A stretch of DNA of 64,000 bases from Isoetes taiwanensis. Its lineage: Eukaryota > Streptophyta > Lycopodiopsida > Isoetales > Isoetaceae. Below, piece by piece: positions 22,481 through 33,159 of the stretch. Each line of letters begins with the position of its first letter. Position 1 is the stretch's first letter. A program made the position numbers and the translations under genes. The DNA is taken from positions 4,300,488 to 4,364,487 of the forward strand of contig JAJEKV010000050.1 of assembly GCA_021234155.1 (NCBI GenBank). The letters are read 5' to 3'. The notes below the pieces were generated by a model. That model saw only the letters and a program-made list of their open reading frames with translations. It did no database searches and had not been told where the DNA came from.

Positions 22481-23509
22481 TCTTGTACATGATTCATTTT
22501 TTTTGCTGTAAAAAGGTAATTTGTCAGCCAACCTTGCAATTTGCCACCCAAAACCATTTTTTTTTTTTGTTTTTCTTAGTTTTTAGGTTTTTTTTGTTGT
22601 TTTTTTGATAGGTAGGCCAGGTTAGGTCCGCAGTTAGGCCCCCGCCTGTTGCCCCCCTGTGTAAGGGGCGTAACGATGGTGAGTGCCTTGTTCTGTGGGC
22701 TGAGCTTGGCCTATTTTAGAAAAAAAATAATAATAATAATTTAAGCAAATAATAATTCAAGAGTAAAGTAAAAAAAAAAAAAAAAAAAAAAAGAAAGAAA
22801 AAAAAATTGGTTGCCTTCCCTTAAACGACAACCGAGAGGGCTTTTTAGGGTCACGTGTTGTTAAGAGCATAGGCATGCCCTTGCCCGGTATTGCCGATTT
22901 ATTTGCGCCATGCCGAGGGGGTGGGTGGCCTTCTTGAAGCTTAAGGCAACTAGGGTCATCCTTTATTAGGAGTATAACCCTCGCCTGACGCCGTTGTTGG
23001 CCTTGGTCACGCGGTGTCGAAAGGTGTGCGTTGTACTTTTATTAAGGGTTAGAAGAATGTTTTATTAATTCACACCCTAGTTCCTGATGGTGTTGTTGAT
23101 GAAAGTCCGACACTAATATAGGAACCGGGCGATGTTTTGATAAGCATTCGATTGGTCTCGATCTTTGAAAAAGCGTGACTGGACAAGTGCAATGCATTTA
23201 AAACTTGCTAGCCTTGCATTTTGGCAGTAGCTGGGCTATAGATCATAAATCGTGTTTTGGTCCTTTTAATTGTTACCCTATCCTTGGCCTTGCACATACA
23301 TACTCATGTTAGGGTCTTAGTGTAGGAATAGGAAGCATAAAATTAGCGTTTTGTTTTGGTTAGAGTGAGTTGATTTACCCTCATGTGCTAAGCACTAAAT
23401 TCAAAGTTTTATCTTTGCTTGACTTGTAGGTGTTCTTCGTTGTGGGTTTGTGTATTATCGCGGAGTCGCATTTTGCTAGTCCGCTAGACAATCCTTTAAA
23501 ACAAGCAGT
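22481..23509. other. non-coding leader of the kinase-like pseudogene
   Basis: T-rich and A-rich runs (A/T runs at 22557-22610 and 22765-22805) then mixed DNA. CTTTGCTTGACTTGTAG at about 23413-23429 is a good splice-acceptor context, so an upstream non-coding exon and intron of the gene starting at 23510 are possible. Confidence 0.3.
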
Positions 23510-25125
23510 ATGACTTCAGAAGAGAGAGCGGAAGTTAACTTGCAACCAAATGTGGCATTAGTGTCTCAGATAGAGCCGCAAGCATCTCAAACATAGGCTC
23601 TGAGCTGCAACTTTGAGTCATCTTGCAAAGATTGCCAAGATAGAAAAGAAGTAGACCACAACAAGCATGGTCTACTTTGAGACCAGATTTTATGAACTGG
23701 TTGTGTAATCTGTGCAATGCCTCACCAAGATTTGGAATTGATTACCAAAGAAAGAGGAAGGATGGCTAGACTACCATGGGGCTGGTAAAAGATGCTTAGA
23801 GGGCTTTTAAGCTCGAATGATGGAGCTAGAGCCCGCAAAGAGTGAGCAAGAGAGGTATACATGGATAGTGGGTAATATTAGTCGCACTACCGGCAATATG
23901 ATCACGTGTGCAAAAAGTTGCAAATTTGAGTAGTCATCGAATGCGAGGCTAGAGCTGAAAGAAAAAGCCAAAGACATGGAATGCGGCATGGACAAACCAT
24001 AAAAAGCCAAACGCCCCTGGTGAGACAGATAGGGGTGGGAAGCTCAGAAGAGCAGATGCCAAGACTACTTGGTTTGCCATGGTAGACTCATCACAAATAA
24101 TAAACATAAACTAATTGGTTCGGGTTCATATGGCGCAGTTGTACAAGTGCAATATTTTAGGGTCTAGTTTTATTAAGGATGAACCTTATTGTGTAAAACT
24201 TCAACATAATAATTTTCAGCCTAGTACGTAACCCAATAAGTTAGTGGAAGCTATGTCAAGAACATGAGGGAGTCGGGAATGCAAGTTAGGCATGGGTGTA
24301 TATCTGTTGCATTGGTAGCACAACCGGCCTAGAAAAGACAAGGCTTAATTTTCCCTTTTTTGGAATGGAGGTTCGATTTGGCAACCTTCTTCACAAGTCA
24401 TGGGTCCAATGCCTTTGCAGAGCTTTGCATTTAAGAAGTTGGGAGCTGTCCCCGTGAGTTGAGCCGGACTTGAGGCTGCTTTGAGGAGCGCAGAAAGAAA
24501 GAATTATTTGTTGCATCTAGGGTTGGGGACTTAGCAATGTCATTCTCAGAAGGCGGCTACTTAAAAGCTCCATCAAGAAAGATATTTGCATATGGACTTG
24601 CATCCCGGCAATATATTGCTCCATTTTGATTATGGAAAGGAGAAGGGATGTATTAATCCTCAAGTCGTATATATTGGCATTTGTGATTGGGGTGAATCCA
24701 GGTTGATCCACTTAGACAAAGTGGAGGTAAAACGATGGCATTACAAGGGTATGGATGGATTAAGGTAAGAAAAGAATTGAGATGGAAAGGGCCGGGCATC
24801 TATATATGCATGATGATCTTTTTGGTAGTGGCTCAAGGAAGTGCCCGCAAGGGTTGACTTTGATTTACACGGGGCGCGACATTGTCTACTACTTAATGAC
24901 TTTGCTAGTAAGCACTCCTACATGGAGTCAATAGGAAACTTGGAGCAGCAAGGCAAGCATCGGAGAATGTGCGACTATTTGAAACATTGGCGTTGAGTCG
25001 CCAATGAGGGACAAAACACCTAAAAATTTGATATGGCCCAGCCTACTTGACACAATGCGAGCAGTTTTCATTGCTCTCCAATTCGTGCACGAGGCCACAA
25101 TTGGAATCGATTGATTCTTCAACTT
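23510..25125 (+). pseudogene. protein-kinase-like gene remnant
   Basis: ATG at 23510 opens a 31-codon frame (MTSEERAEVNLQPNVALVSQ..) before a stop. Kinase landmarks follow across frames: LIGSGSYGAVVQVQYF near 24109-24156 (glycine-rich loop), YCVKLQH near 24190-24210 (VAVK lysine position), HMDLHPGNILLHFD near 24586-24630 (catalytic loop with the Asp and Asn), and IGICDWGESRLI near 24674-24710 (DWG at the DFG site). About 24850-25115 contains GLTLIYTGRDIVYYL-like and FIALQFVHEATIGID fragments from the C-lobe. At least eight frame breaks and stops make it non-functional. It is not a transposase family I know, so it is most likely a captured host gene. Confidence 0.7.
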
Positions 25126-25559
25126 GGCCGGTGGCGACGATGCATTAGACCAAGCTGGTCCTAGTCACGCCTAGCGTATATATTCACTTACATTCAAACA
25201 TCCTTGTATTACATAATATTCCAACTAAATTCATTAAACACTTATCCGATGCTATTTGAAAGATTATTGTCCATGTGTGTTGTGTAGCTTAGTTTTCCTT
25301 TTCGTGTGTGTTTTTGTGTTATTTATTCTATGCTTTTTATATGTCGCACTAACTTAACATTATAAAGACAAGAAGTCAAAAGCACACCTATACAAGTCGA
25401 TGCACCTATAGAAGTCAAGCAGTCCAAATTATGTCCCACCTAACAGATTTAAGAATCGAATCCCGACCCACGGAATGTGGGTGCGCGAGAGCAGCAGGAT
25501 CAGCATGGATTTTCGGTTCCCTCTAATTTGAGGACCCCTCTACTCAGTCTCCTTGGCAT

Positions 25560-26857
25560 CAAGGCATGGAGAACGAAGCTTGAGATGTCACCGCCGGCAA
25601 ATGGAGAGAGCAAGCGCAAGCACATGCAAGGGGCGAATGAGTTTCGCATCACCTGAGTTAAGAAGGTTGCGCGGCGATGGATGAAGTTTCAAAGAGGGAT
25701 AATTGCACCATCACGAGGTGCATAATGTAGTCGGGCAGAGGCAGGACCGGCTATTGTCCAAGTGGAGCAGACTAATGACCGATGTAATCACAAATTTGGA
25801 CAAGAATGAGTTTGAACGTGAGTGGCCTAGTAGGCGGGTAAGTATAAGGCTCACGAAAGTGCAAGAATGTGTGTGGTTCGAAAGCAAAAGCAATGCGTCA
25901 TGTCCAAGTGAAGGGACATTTACCCCACAACGGTGAGTTTAGTAAGAGTTTTGGCGCACAAGAAGTATACCACGAGCTTGTGAAGGAAGTGCCCGTGAAA
26001 TTATGGGAGTAGGAAATGGAGGCAAGGAAGCCGGTAGTGGCAAAAGACGAAGAGGGTCAAGCTTATCGGAAGATAGCGAGTGGGGCTACATGGTGAGCCC
26101 ATCACCATTACATACCTTGTTGCCGACGCTATCCAACTTTTGAGGTGACAGGGTAGCACGGGCCGGAGCCATGAATGACCTTGTGGATATTAGGGCCCAA
26201 CTAGAGAATGAGAGAAGTCGGAACCTAACACTTTCTGAAGAGAATATTCGCTGAAGGACCGTGTCGATGGGTATGACAAGATGGTCGCTGAATTAGAGGA
26301 CGCTAAACGGCAACTAGCAGCGCATTAAACAGGGAGGCAACGGTCCTTAGAGAAAACAACGAAAGCACTTGCGTAATTTGACCAGATCGTTATAATCGAC
26401 CCTTTAGGGTGACTTCTGAGCCGATATCCTATCTCCTCGCGAGTATTTGTATGAGAGTCGGGGGAAGAGCTAAAGATTGTTGATTACGCATATTGTCAAT
26501 TGTGTGGTGACAACCCGACATAGGTGGGCTGGTACACTCTAGGGTGTGGGCATCGATGCACATGCGATGTGTTCTTGATTGATGTTGCAAAGCCGTCATT
26601 CAACCTTGCAAGACGGATGGATTTTTCCTGAGTTACAATATGCCATATTTAATATGCAAGGTCGCATGCCAGCGTTGCCACATTTGACCGCTCGCAGGAG
26701 GGATGGGCAGATGCACACTTTTCAAACCTTTCGCGAGATGGAATTGTGGAGGGGGGTGGAGGAGCCGCGTGAAGGAGAGACAGTGCCAGACATTAACCAG
26801 TTCTTACCACCACCTCCAGGGCCGCAGGGTGATTATATTGATCCAAATGACCAATGA
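25560..26857 (+). pseudogene. coiled-coil and RING-like segment after the kinase remnant
   Basis: Fragments LVDIRAQLENERSRNLTLSE (about 26179-26240) and KDRVDGYDKMVAELEDAKRQ (about 26255-26315) look like coiled coil. At 26491-26575 the frame reads YCQLCGD then GWYTLGCGHRCTCDVFLIDV, with a CX2C..CXHX2CXC spacing like the first part of a RING or related zinc finger. The final CXXC is damaged (ICHI near 26638). An open stretch 26579-26857 ends with a proline-rich tail (QFLPPPPGPQGDY). Order and distance suggest one ancestral kinase/coiled-coil/RING gene, or two neighbours. A ubiquitin-ligase role would be inference only. Confidence 0.5.
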
Positions 26858-27107
26858 AAATGAGATATTACATTTTTAGACAAAGAAAATTTTGACCTGT
26901 ATCATTTTGTGAATGGCGGGTATAATGACGTTATTTCAAACAAGGTATAATGATGTTATCAAAGGATCGAGTAGTGCTCATAGTAAAAGCATCGAGACTT
27001 CCAAATCGCTTTTCGCTTTTACATTTTGACGAGTAAAGGCATTGAGACTTCCCAATCTCTTTTATCCTGGCTTAGTCTCTTTTGTTTGTCCTCTTTGCTC
27101 ACCCTGG

Positions 27108-27235
27108 CTCACCCTGGCTGAGTCTCCTTCGTTTCCTGTTTATTGTATCTAATTTGCCCCCTAGGATGATATCGCTCACTCAGGTGGCGAATTAGATACG
27201 TTAAGCAGGAAACTCGAAAAGGGAGTAAGCCAAGC
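27108..27235. repeat. inverted repeat (hairpin 1 of the cluster)
   Basis: GTTTCCTG..TTGTATCTAATTTGCC (from 27131) faces GGCGAATTAGATACG..CAGGAAAC (to 27213). Looser pairing extends outward (GGCTGAGTCTCCTTC against GGGAGTAAGCC). Confidence 0.75.
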
Positions 27236-27638
27236 GCGTGACCCTCTTGGATGGTCATGGTTGGATGGTAAGTGAGTCAAAACATCTGCACACGCAACCC
27301 TCTTGTATGGTTGTCGGTCACCAGGTTTTATATTCTCCATGGCAAACAATATAGACTTTCGAATTTTGTTACCTCCTTTAGAAGGAACGAGCTTTGCTCT
27401 CACTCTCTTTTGCGTGTCTCTGTGTCAATGTATCTTAGATACTTTGCTAGGTTATATTACACAAAGACGCGCAAAATGGGGGTCGGAGCCGAAATCGTTC
27501 ATTTTAGAGGAGGTTACAAGGTTTTTGAGTACTCTTTTTTTATTGTGGCCACGGAGGTTATAAGGCCTAGTGGTTGCTTGCGATTCTGTGGGTTCATTAG
27601 ATGTTAGTGATTGAAGCAAGCTTTGACTCTGAAATCAA

Positions 27639-27755
27639 GCATCAAGACTTCCGGTTTTTTTCTCCCCCGGCTCTTTGGGCAATGTAGCTTAGTTTACATG
27701 CTAAGTTCCATTGTCCAAAGAGCCGGGGAAAGCAAAGATTGGGACGTCTCGATGC
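27639..27755. repeat. inverted repeat (hairpin 2 of the cluster)
   Basis: CCCCCGGCTCTTTGGGCAAT (27664 onward) faces ATTGTCCAAAGAGCCGGGG (to 27728), with inner GCTTAG..CTAAG pairing and outer GCATCAAGACTTCC facing GGGACGTCTCGATGC (27741-27755). GCATCGAGACTTCC-like words also occur alone at 26988 and 27039, so pieces of this hairpin are scattered nearby. Confidence 0.8.
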
Positions 27756-27954
27756 CTGGACCCAGGTCTCGAGGCGTCAGAGGTGAGAGCGCACTCTAAT
27801 TTCAAGCAAAAGTGGTGCCTGGGCGTTGTCCATCTATATAGTGGCTGTTAGGCACCAAATCATGGATCATCCTAACTCCTTCTATTGATGGAGAACCTTG
27901 AGCATCACTATGACTTGAAATTGACGCGCCCCTTTGGCACGTTAACTTTTGGTA

Positions 27955-28620
27955 CGCCAAATCGGCATTTGGATGTTATCCGGACCTATAATTTGTACCT
28001 CCATTCCTTTGGGTGGCACATGCCATGCAAACCCATTTGGGTATTGAGCATGTGCCACCCGAGGAATAAATACAATTATAGGTCCGCATAGCATTCAAAA
28101 GCCCAATTTAACATACCAACGGTGCCAAATCGGCATTTGGATGCCATACGGACCTATAATTTGTACCTCCATTCCTTTGGGTGGCACGTGCCATGCAAAC
28201 CCATTTGGGTATTGAGCATGTGCCACCCGCAGGAATAGAAACAATTATAGGTCCGTATAGCATTCAAAGCCCAATTTACGAATCGGTGCCAAATCGGCAT
28301 TTGATGCCATCCGACCTATAATTTGTACCTCCATTCCTTTGGGTGGCACGTGCCATGCAAACCCATTTGGGTATTCGAGCATGTGCCACCCGGGGAGGAA
28401 TAGAGTATGCATTATAGGTCCGCATAGCATTCAAAGCCCAATTTGGCATAATCGGTGCCAAATCGGCATTTGATACCATCGGGACCTATAATTTGTACCT
28501 CCATTTTTGGGTGGCACGTGCCATGCAAAACCCATTTGGGTATTTTCGAGCATGTGCCACCTGCAGGAATAGAGTACGCATTATAGGTCCCGATAGCATT
28601 CAAAGCCCAATTTGGCATCT
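27955..28620. repeat. tandem array of four ~167-bp units, each a near-complete palindrome
   Basis: GCCAAATCGGCATTT starts at 27955, 28123, 28288 and 28457. In every unit the left half (GCCAAATCGGCATTTG..ATCC, GGACCTATAATTTGTACCTC, TTTGGGTGGCACRTGCCATG) is complemented by the right half (CATGTGCCACCCG..GGAATA, ACAATTATAGGTCCG, AGCATTCAAAGCCCAATTT). Any transcript would fold into four successive hairpins of about 70-75 bp. Short ORFs appear on both strands but are by-products. Confidence 0.88.
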
Positions 28621-28701
28621 TGAAGTTATTCGACTTGGGTACCGGTACCTTGTGAACCTTAGGATGGATCGGATTCGTCCGGGCTGGTCCGAGGTTTTTT
28701 A

Positions 28702-28762
28702 GCCCCTTCGCATGCGTAGATTACTTCTCATCAGCAAGATTCTCGGGCGCATGCGAAGAGGC
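28702..28762. repeat. inverted repeat (last hairpin of the cluster)
   Basis: GCCCCTTCGCATGCG faces CGCATGCGAAGAGGC around ~30 nt. It lies between the four-unit palindrome array and the hAT transposase remnant. Confidence 0.7.
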
Positions 28763-29088
28763 AAGCAACAACGAAGTCGAGATGGTCTGATCCGAGGAAG
28801 GTTTTCGTGGCACCGCGGTTACACATGAATGAAACATGAAAGAAACATAGAAAGAACTATCATACATTAACGAAACATTTGTGACAAAAAATTATAACCA
28901 AAACTTCTTTTTTTATTAATAGTGCGGGGACGGATTTACAATAGTATGAAAATCCTCAAGACCAAGTACAACCGTGATCAAGATACTCATCACATCATTT
29001 TTCTAGGCGCTTTCTTCATCGATTTCATCATTCGCAGTTCCATCCTCTTCTTCCCGGGGACCTAGGTTCAACCCGATGACCCTTTCCT

Positions 29089-31450
29089 TTAGTGAAACGC
29101 CCTCGAAACGATGTTTCTTCTAGCCCGTTCTTCTCGTTTGTCAAGGTAAAGCGCGAAGGTGAGTCCGGCTGGATTACGAGGCCCATCCAAGTCATCAACC
29201 GCATTGCTCGAACCCTCGCTTTTCAGATCGGACTCCTCGAGATCGTATCCTGCCGGTTGATCCGTGCGAGAATATGGCTTGTCTATATCATCTTCATCAT
29301 CAACGGTGGGTACGTTGAATGTCTTCATCAACATGGCTTGCGGCATTTATTGCAAGCATCTCGCCCTCACTTGTCTTCGAAGCCGTCCTCTTCCACTTCG
29401 AATCTGAGATCCATGAAAGGAAGGGAAAGCTTATCGATTGCGGATGTACCACATTACGATTCAATAGCCGCTTGAGAAGTTGTATACAAGTTTGTCCGCC
29501 TTCTTATGTAGCAAGCGATTGCGGGGGTTTGCGGTATGTACTTATAGGCACTCCAATTCCTCTCACTTGCACTATTGGAAGATACCAAAGAGAGGGATAG
29601 TCATTGCAATTGCATGTAAGGTATCAAGAACTTGCCCATGGGCTTGCCACCATGCATATGATTCCATATTTGGTTCCTTCTTATGACTCTCGGTCGTCGT
29701 GAAGCTCTTCATCCGCCCACCTTCCACTTTCGGGTTCGGTATTGATTAACTTCGGCAATGAAAAGCTTGTAGTCCAGCTGTTGGGATAGAACATTTTGCA
29801 ACCTTCTTCAACGAGCCCATCACTTCTTTATACGTATGCTGGTCCATATCGTGGTTGTGTGGGTCTAAGGCATCGCGCCATGAAGATCATTGTATGACTT
29901 CTTCCATCGTTCATTGAAGTCTCTCGGTAGTCTTCGGCGCTTAGCATTGTCAAATGGCGATTGGGCCCATCACGTTCTAGGAAGGATTGAATAGAGTGCC
30001 AACACCTCCGGACCTTTCCAGTGCTTGCCTTCAAGAATCAAGGGTTTTGATGGCATGACAAACAGGTTGCATGCACCTCACAACATTTTTTACACCTTTC
30101 CAAAATGTCTCCCGCCCAAGCATTTCTCGAAGGGCGGCTTCTTTTTCGGTGTTTGGCGGCATTTTTCCCTTTTCGCCTTCTTTCCCAATCAAAAACCTTG
30201 TATGATTAAAGGTTGAGATAATCCAATCAACGACACTTCAAACTCTTTTCAAGACAGATATAATTGGAACCAAACCGAGTTTGCCCAGATTCATGAGTGC
30301 TAGGCTCTTGCCTATAATGACTTGTAAATGGCATAAATTGCGGCTTCTTTGTGATGAATTTTACAAGCTTTACGCTGCCGAATGGGATCTTTGAACCACG
30401 CGTGTCTTTGGAGAACCGGTCCTTCAAAGAATAGGTTCAGTAATGGCATTGGCAACTAGTAGCATGCAACCCTAGAAATGGGACTCCAATAATTGACCCG
30501 CTAGCTTGCAATTAGACGTTATCCATTACAACTTGAAATATTCTCTCGGTCCAAAACTCTCTATCAATGCCTTTGTTTTCTGAAAAATCCAAATCTCTGG
30601 TCCACTTGGGTTTTGGTTTCTACGGTTTTCAAAAATACTTCACCCCTGGATACACGATCATGAAATTAATAAGATGGTCCTTGTTTACATTGCTCCAACC
30701 ATCAGTCACACTAATGAAGCCGGCCGCTTGGTACACGACACAACTTCATCTCCACCCTCTCAACCATTTTTCCATGTATTTCATCAACCATTTTATTGTT
30801 GGCATGCTTGTATGAAGGCAGTCTAAAAGCCGGTCTTTGCTTTGGCAACTTCAACGGAAGGCTTCTTTCATTGCTTTGTGCTCCAAAAAATATGTGGAGA
30901 CAATCCAAAGATAAAAATGCCTCTACAACCTTCGGTTGTGTCTTCTTCAATTGGTGCGATGTTAAGCAATGATCAACCCTCATTTGCTTCGTTTGTCTTT
31001 CCACTATTTCAATTGTCTCTATCATTCTCTGTTCTCCGTGCTTATACCTATTGACCCTAGTCCACCCTCACGATTGGTATCTTTGTCCCCAGGGGTGGTA
31101 TAGTTATTAAATGCATACCGGAGGCCACCGCTCTTGGTATTCGTAACTCGTCTTTTTCTCATATTATTCTTCGTTTTGCGTATCCCATCCGGTCGAGACA
31201 ATCTCGATGGCATCCTTTCGCAAGTCAGCCAGATCGTTACTGCGTTGCGACACCGACGTCTCGTTCACGTAAGATGTGAGCTCAATTTTGTTGCGAGAAC
31301 CATTTATCGATGTGTATCCACAAAACACACATTCCACTCATTTCGCCAAACTCTTTCACAAACTCCCATTCACGGGCCTCTTTTAAACCCGCAACTCCAT
31401 GATCGCGACCATGTGCACGAGTTGCGGTCCCGCGGGTTGCCGCCATGATA
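29089..31450 (-). pseudogene. hAT transposase (BED / DUF659 / hATC type), broken
   Basis: Read on minus from 31450 down: a BED-like finger start (EFVKEFGEMSGMCVL near 31330-31370), a coiled linker, DUF659 wording TDGWSNVNKDHLINFMIVYP GVKYF near 30630-30710, TRFGSNYICLEKSLKCR near 30227-30280 (the ..VTRFAT..L.SL position), FWKGVKNVVRCMQPVC near 30050-30100, and the dimerisation domain SASERNWSAYKY with KADKLVYNF near 29475-29570. An acidic tail (VDDEDDIDKPYSRTDQPAGY) ends near 29150. These match plant hAT transposases in order. Stops and frameshifts are frequent, so it is dead. A real hAT needs short inverted ends and 8-bp duplications; I could not place these, so it may mobilise the whole 10.2-kb insert or be nested in it. 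Confidence 0.82.
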
Positions 31451-31514
31451 ACCGCCGATCCTCGCACCTCTAGAGGTAGATGCATGACCATTTGCACCTC
31501 CGTGAGGTAGATGC

Positions 31515-31853
31515 ATGACCAGTAGCCACCATTACTCGGGACCCTACCGACAATGTCTCTTAATCGACTCCTTGATTACACGAACTAAAAGGAAGGCATT
31601 ATATATGCAAAGGAGCAAGCTCACAATGCATATGTTACGCCGACGTTCGTTCGGCGTAGAATCAAGGGGGTTGGACCCTATAGGATATTCTATGGAAGCG
31701 ATGCGAACCCAAAATTGGAAACCACCGGGATCGAGTAAACTCCGTTCCAAAGATTCAACGCCAAAGCTCGCGGACTCAAAAAGCGACACCTCAAAAGGCA
31801 AACCGTTTCCCAAGGAGTATTTTGACTCAACCGGCGGTCAACGCTCGAGGTGA
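31515..31853 (+). CDS. hypothetical ORF, 112 codons, unrecognised
   Basis: Open from ATG at 31515. It is rich in Ser, Lys and Arg (RSKDSTPKLADSKSDTSKGK near the C-terminus) with no domain I know. It lies upstream of the minus-strand hAT remnant and just inside the right subterminal repeats, so it may be antisense to a transposase leader. The opposite strand is also open (31544-31813), which lowers confidence in either. Confidence 0.15.
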   Translation: MTSSHHYSGPYRQCLLIDSLITRTKRKALYMQRSKLTMHMLRRRSFGVESRGLDPIGYSMEAMRTQNWKPPGSSKLRSKDSTPKLADSKSDTSKGKPFPKEYFDSTGGQRSR

Positions 31854-31899
31854 ATTCTAGGGCTAATCACGTTTTTTCTTATGTATACTATTAAGTGCC

Positions 31900-32240
31900 A
31901 CAAAACAGGCCAAACGATTGAGCAAATATTTTTGCTTTTAGTAAAACGGGCAAAATCGAAAATTTTCACAGACGAAAAAACAACTAAACCCGGCGTCTGG
32001 CGAAAATATTTTTCGCGACGCTGAATCCGGTTTTACAGACGTTCAAATTATTCGCGTGCGACAAAACAATTCAACCGCGCACGCTGAAAAACTTAGCGAC
32101 TGCCGGAAAAATTGGTTTAAGGTGACGTTAAATGCAATCTTTCAGCGTCTGCGAAAATATTTTCGCGTGACGCGGTTTTAGTTGCTTTCGTGCACGCCGA
32201 AAATTTTCTGACAGCCAGGAATTGTTTTTGCCGGTTTTTT
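31900..32240. repeat. right subterminal repeats of the 10.2-kb insert
   Basis: GGCGTCTGGCGAAAATATTT, TTCGCGACGCTGAATCCGG, CAGCGTCTGCGAAAATATTT, TCGCGTGACGCGG and CACGCCGAAAATTTTCTGAC mirror the motifs of 22140-22470 in both orientations. Confidence 0.75.
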
Positions 32241-32323
32241 TGCGTTTTATCGGCAAATTTGATAAATATCATTCAATTCATACATTAAGGTATAAAGCGT
32301 CTGACGTGATTGAACCTATCCCC

Positions 32324-33158
32324 GATACCATCAAGGAGCGGACGGATTATCTCTCGATACATCATCATAAGAGCACACCTTACTATCCTCAAGGTAATGG
32401 TTTGGCGTAAAGCACCAACGAAACTCGGTCACCATTCTCAAAAAAATTTGTGGCGCTTCCAAGACCGGGACCGGCAAACAAAACTTCCCTCTTGTTCTTT
32501 GGGCCTACAATACTTGTTTCAAAATAGCACTGGGTCACACTCCTTTCAAATTGGTTTATGGTCAGGAAGCTCTAATGCCGCTTTTTGAATACATCCTTCC
32601 AACACTCAGATTTTTCAACCGGCTCACGCCTACAATCACTTCTTGCGCACTCAAAGAAAGGGTCTATCAATTGGAACAGTTGGATGAACGTAGAAGGGAT
32701 GCTTATATTCGTGGTTCTTCATGGACAACAGCTTGCAAAAATCTTTACATGACAAACGCGTCGAAGACAAAAACATTCAAAGAAGGAGATTTGGTTCTTC
32801 TTTATGATTCTCGGTACAAAAATTTTTCCTGTAAACTTAAGTTTTGTTGGTTTGGCCCTTATCGCATTGTTCAAGTGGTTCGACCAATACGTTTTCCAAC
32901 CTGGCTGAGTTAGATGGCACTCCATTACCTACATCGGTTAATGGCTTTCGCCTCAAAACATTTTCATCACCTGAGAAGCGAAAATCAACAAACAGATCTT
33001 CGTTCAAGAAGCAAACACCACAGAAAGTGACTAAAAAGGCGGCATATTATATTATAGGTGGATATTTTTTACAAAATGCGGGTAAACCCAACTATTTCCG
33101 CTATATGGGCACTGCCCTATATACAAAACGACTCGAGCCCTATCTACTAAGAACCTAA
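32324..33158 (+). pseudogene. gypsy integrase, C-terminal part
   Basis: Resumes as DTIKERTDYLSIHHHKSTPY then YPQGNGLA. The catalytic Glu codon of the DDE triad is TAA here (NGLA*STN instead of NGLAESTN). After a frameshift come SLVLWAYN-like wording and FKLVYGQEALMPLFEYI near 32540-32595, a basic helix region, FKEGDLVLLYDSRYKNF near 32778-32828 and FCWFGPYRIVQVV near 32843-32880, typical of the integrase C-terminal domain. The ORF 32551-32913 is the longest clean piece. No chromodomain follows, consistent with a non-chromovirus. Confidence 0.88.
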
Positions 33159-33159
33159 G

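Larger units (their letters stand above)
22091..32323. mobile_element. ~10.2-kb DNA transposon insertion carrying hAT and kinase/RING-like sequences
   Basis: Integrase reads ..FIN up to 22090 and DTIKERTDYLSIHHHKSTPY from 32324, the normal continuation, so everything between is an insert. Repeats rich in GCGTC, GACGC and CGAAAA crowd both ends (22140-22470 and 31940-32220), as in DNA transposons. Inside are a kinase-like pseudogene, a coiled-coil/RING-like stretch, hairpins and a minus-strand hAT transposase pseudogene. Exact ends are unclear: AGGTTC near 22098 and GAACCT near 32312 face each other, and CAT/GAT or ATCAATCA/ATCCCCGA are weak target-duplication candidates. It could be one large hAT, or a CACTA-like element with a hAT nested inside. 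Confidence 0.75.

Noticed and set aside
22091-32323. Helitron as the nature of the 10.2-kb insert (captured gene pieces suggest it)
   Set aside because: No TC start or CTRR end with a 3' hairpin at the junctions and no Rep/helicase wording; rich subterminal repeats at both ends fit a cut-and-paste transposon better.
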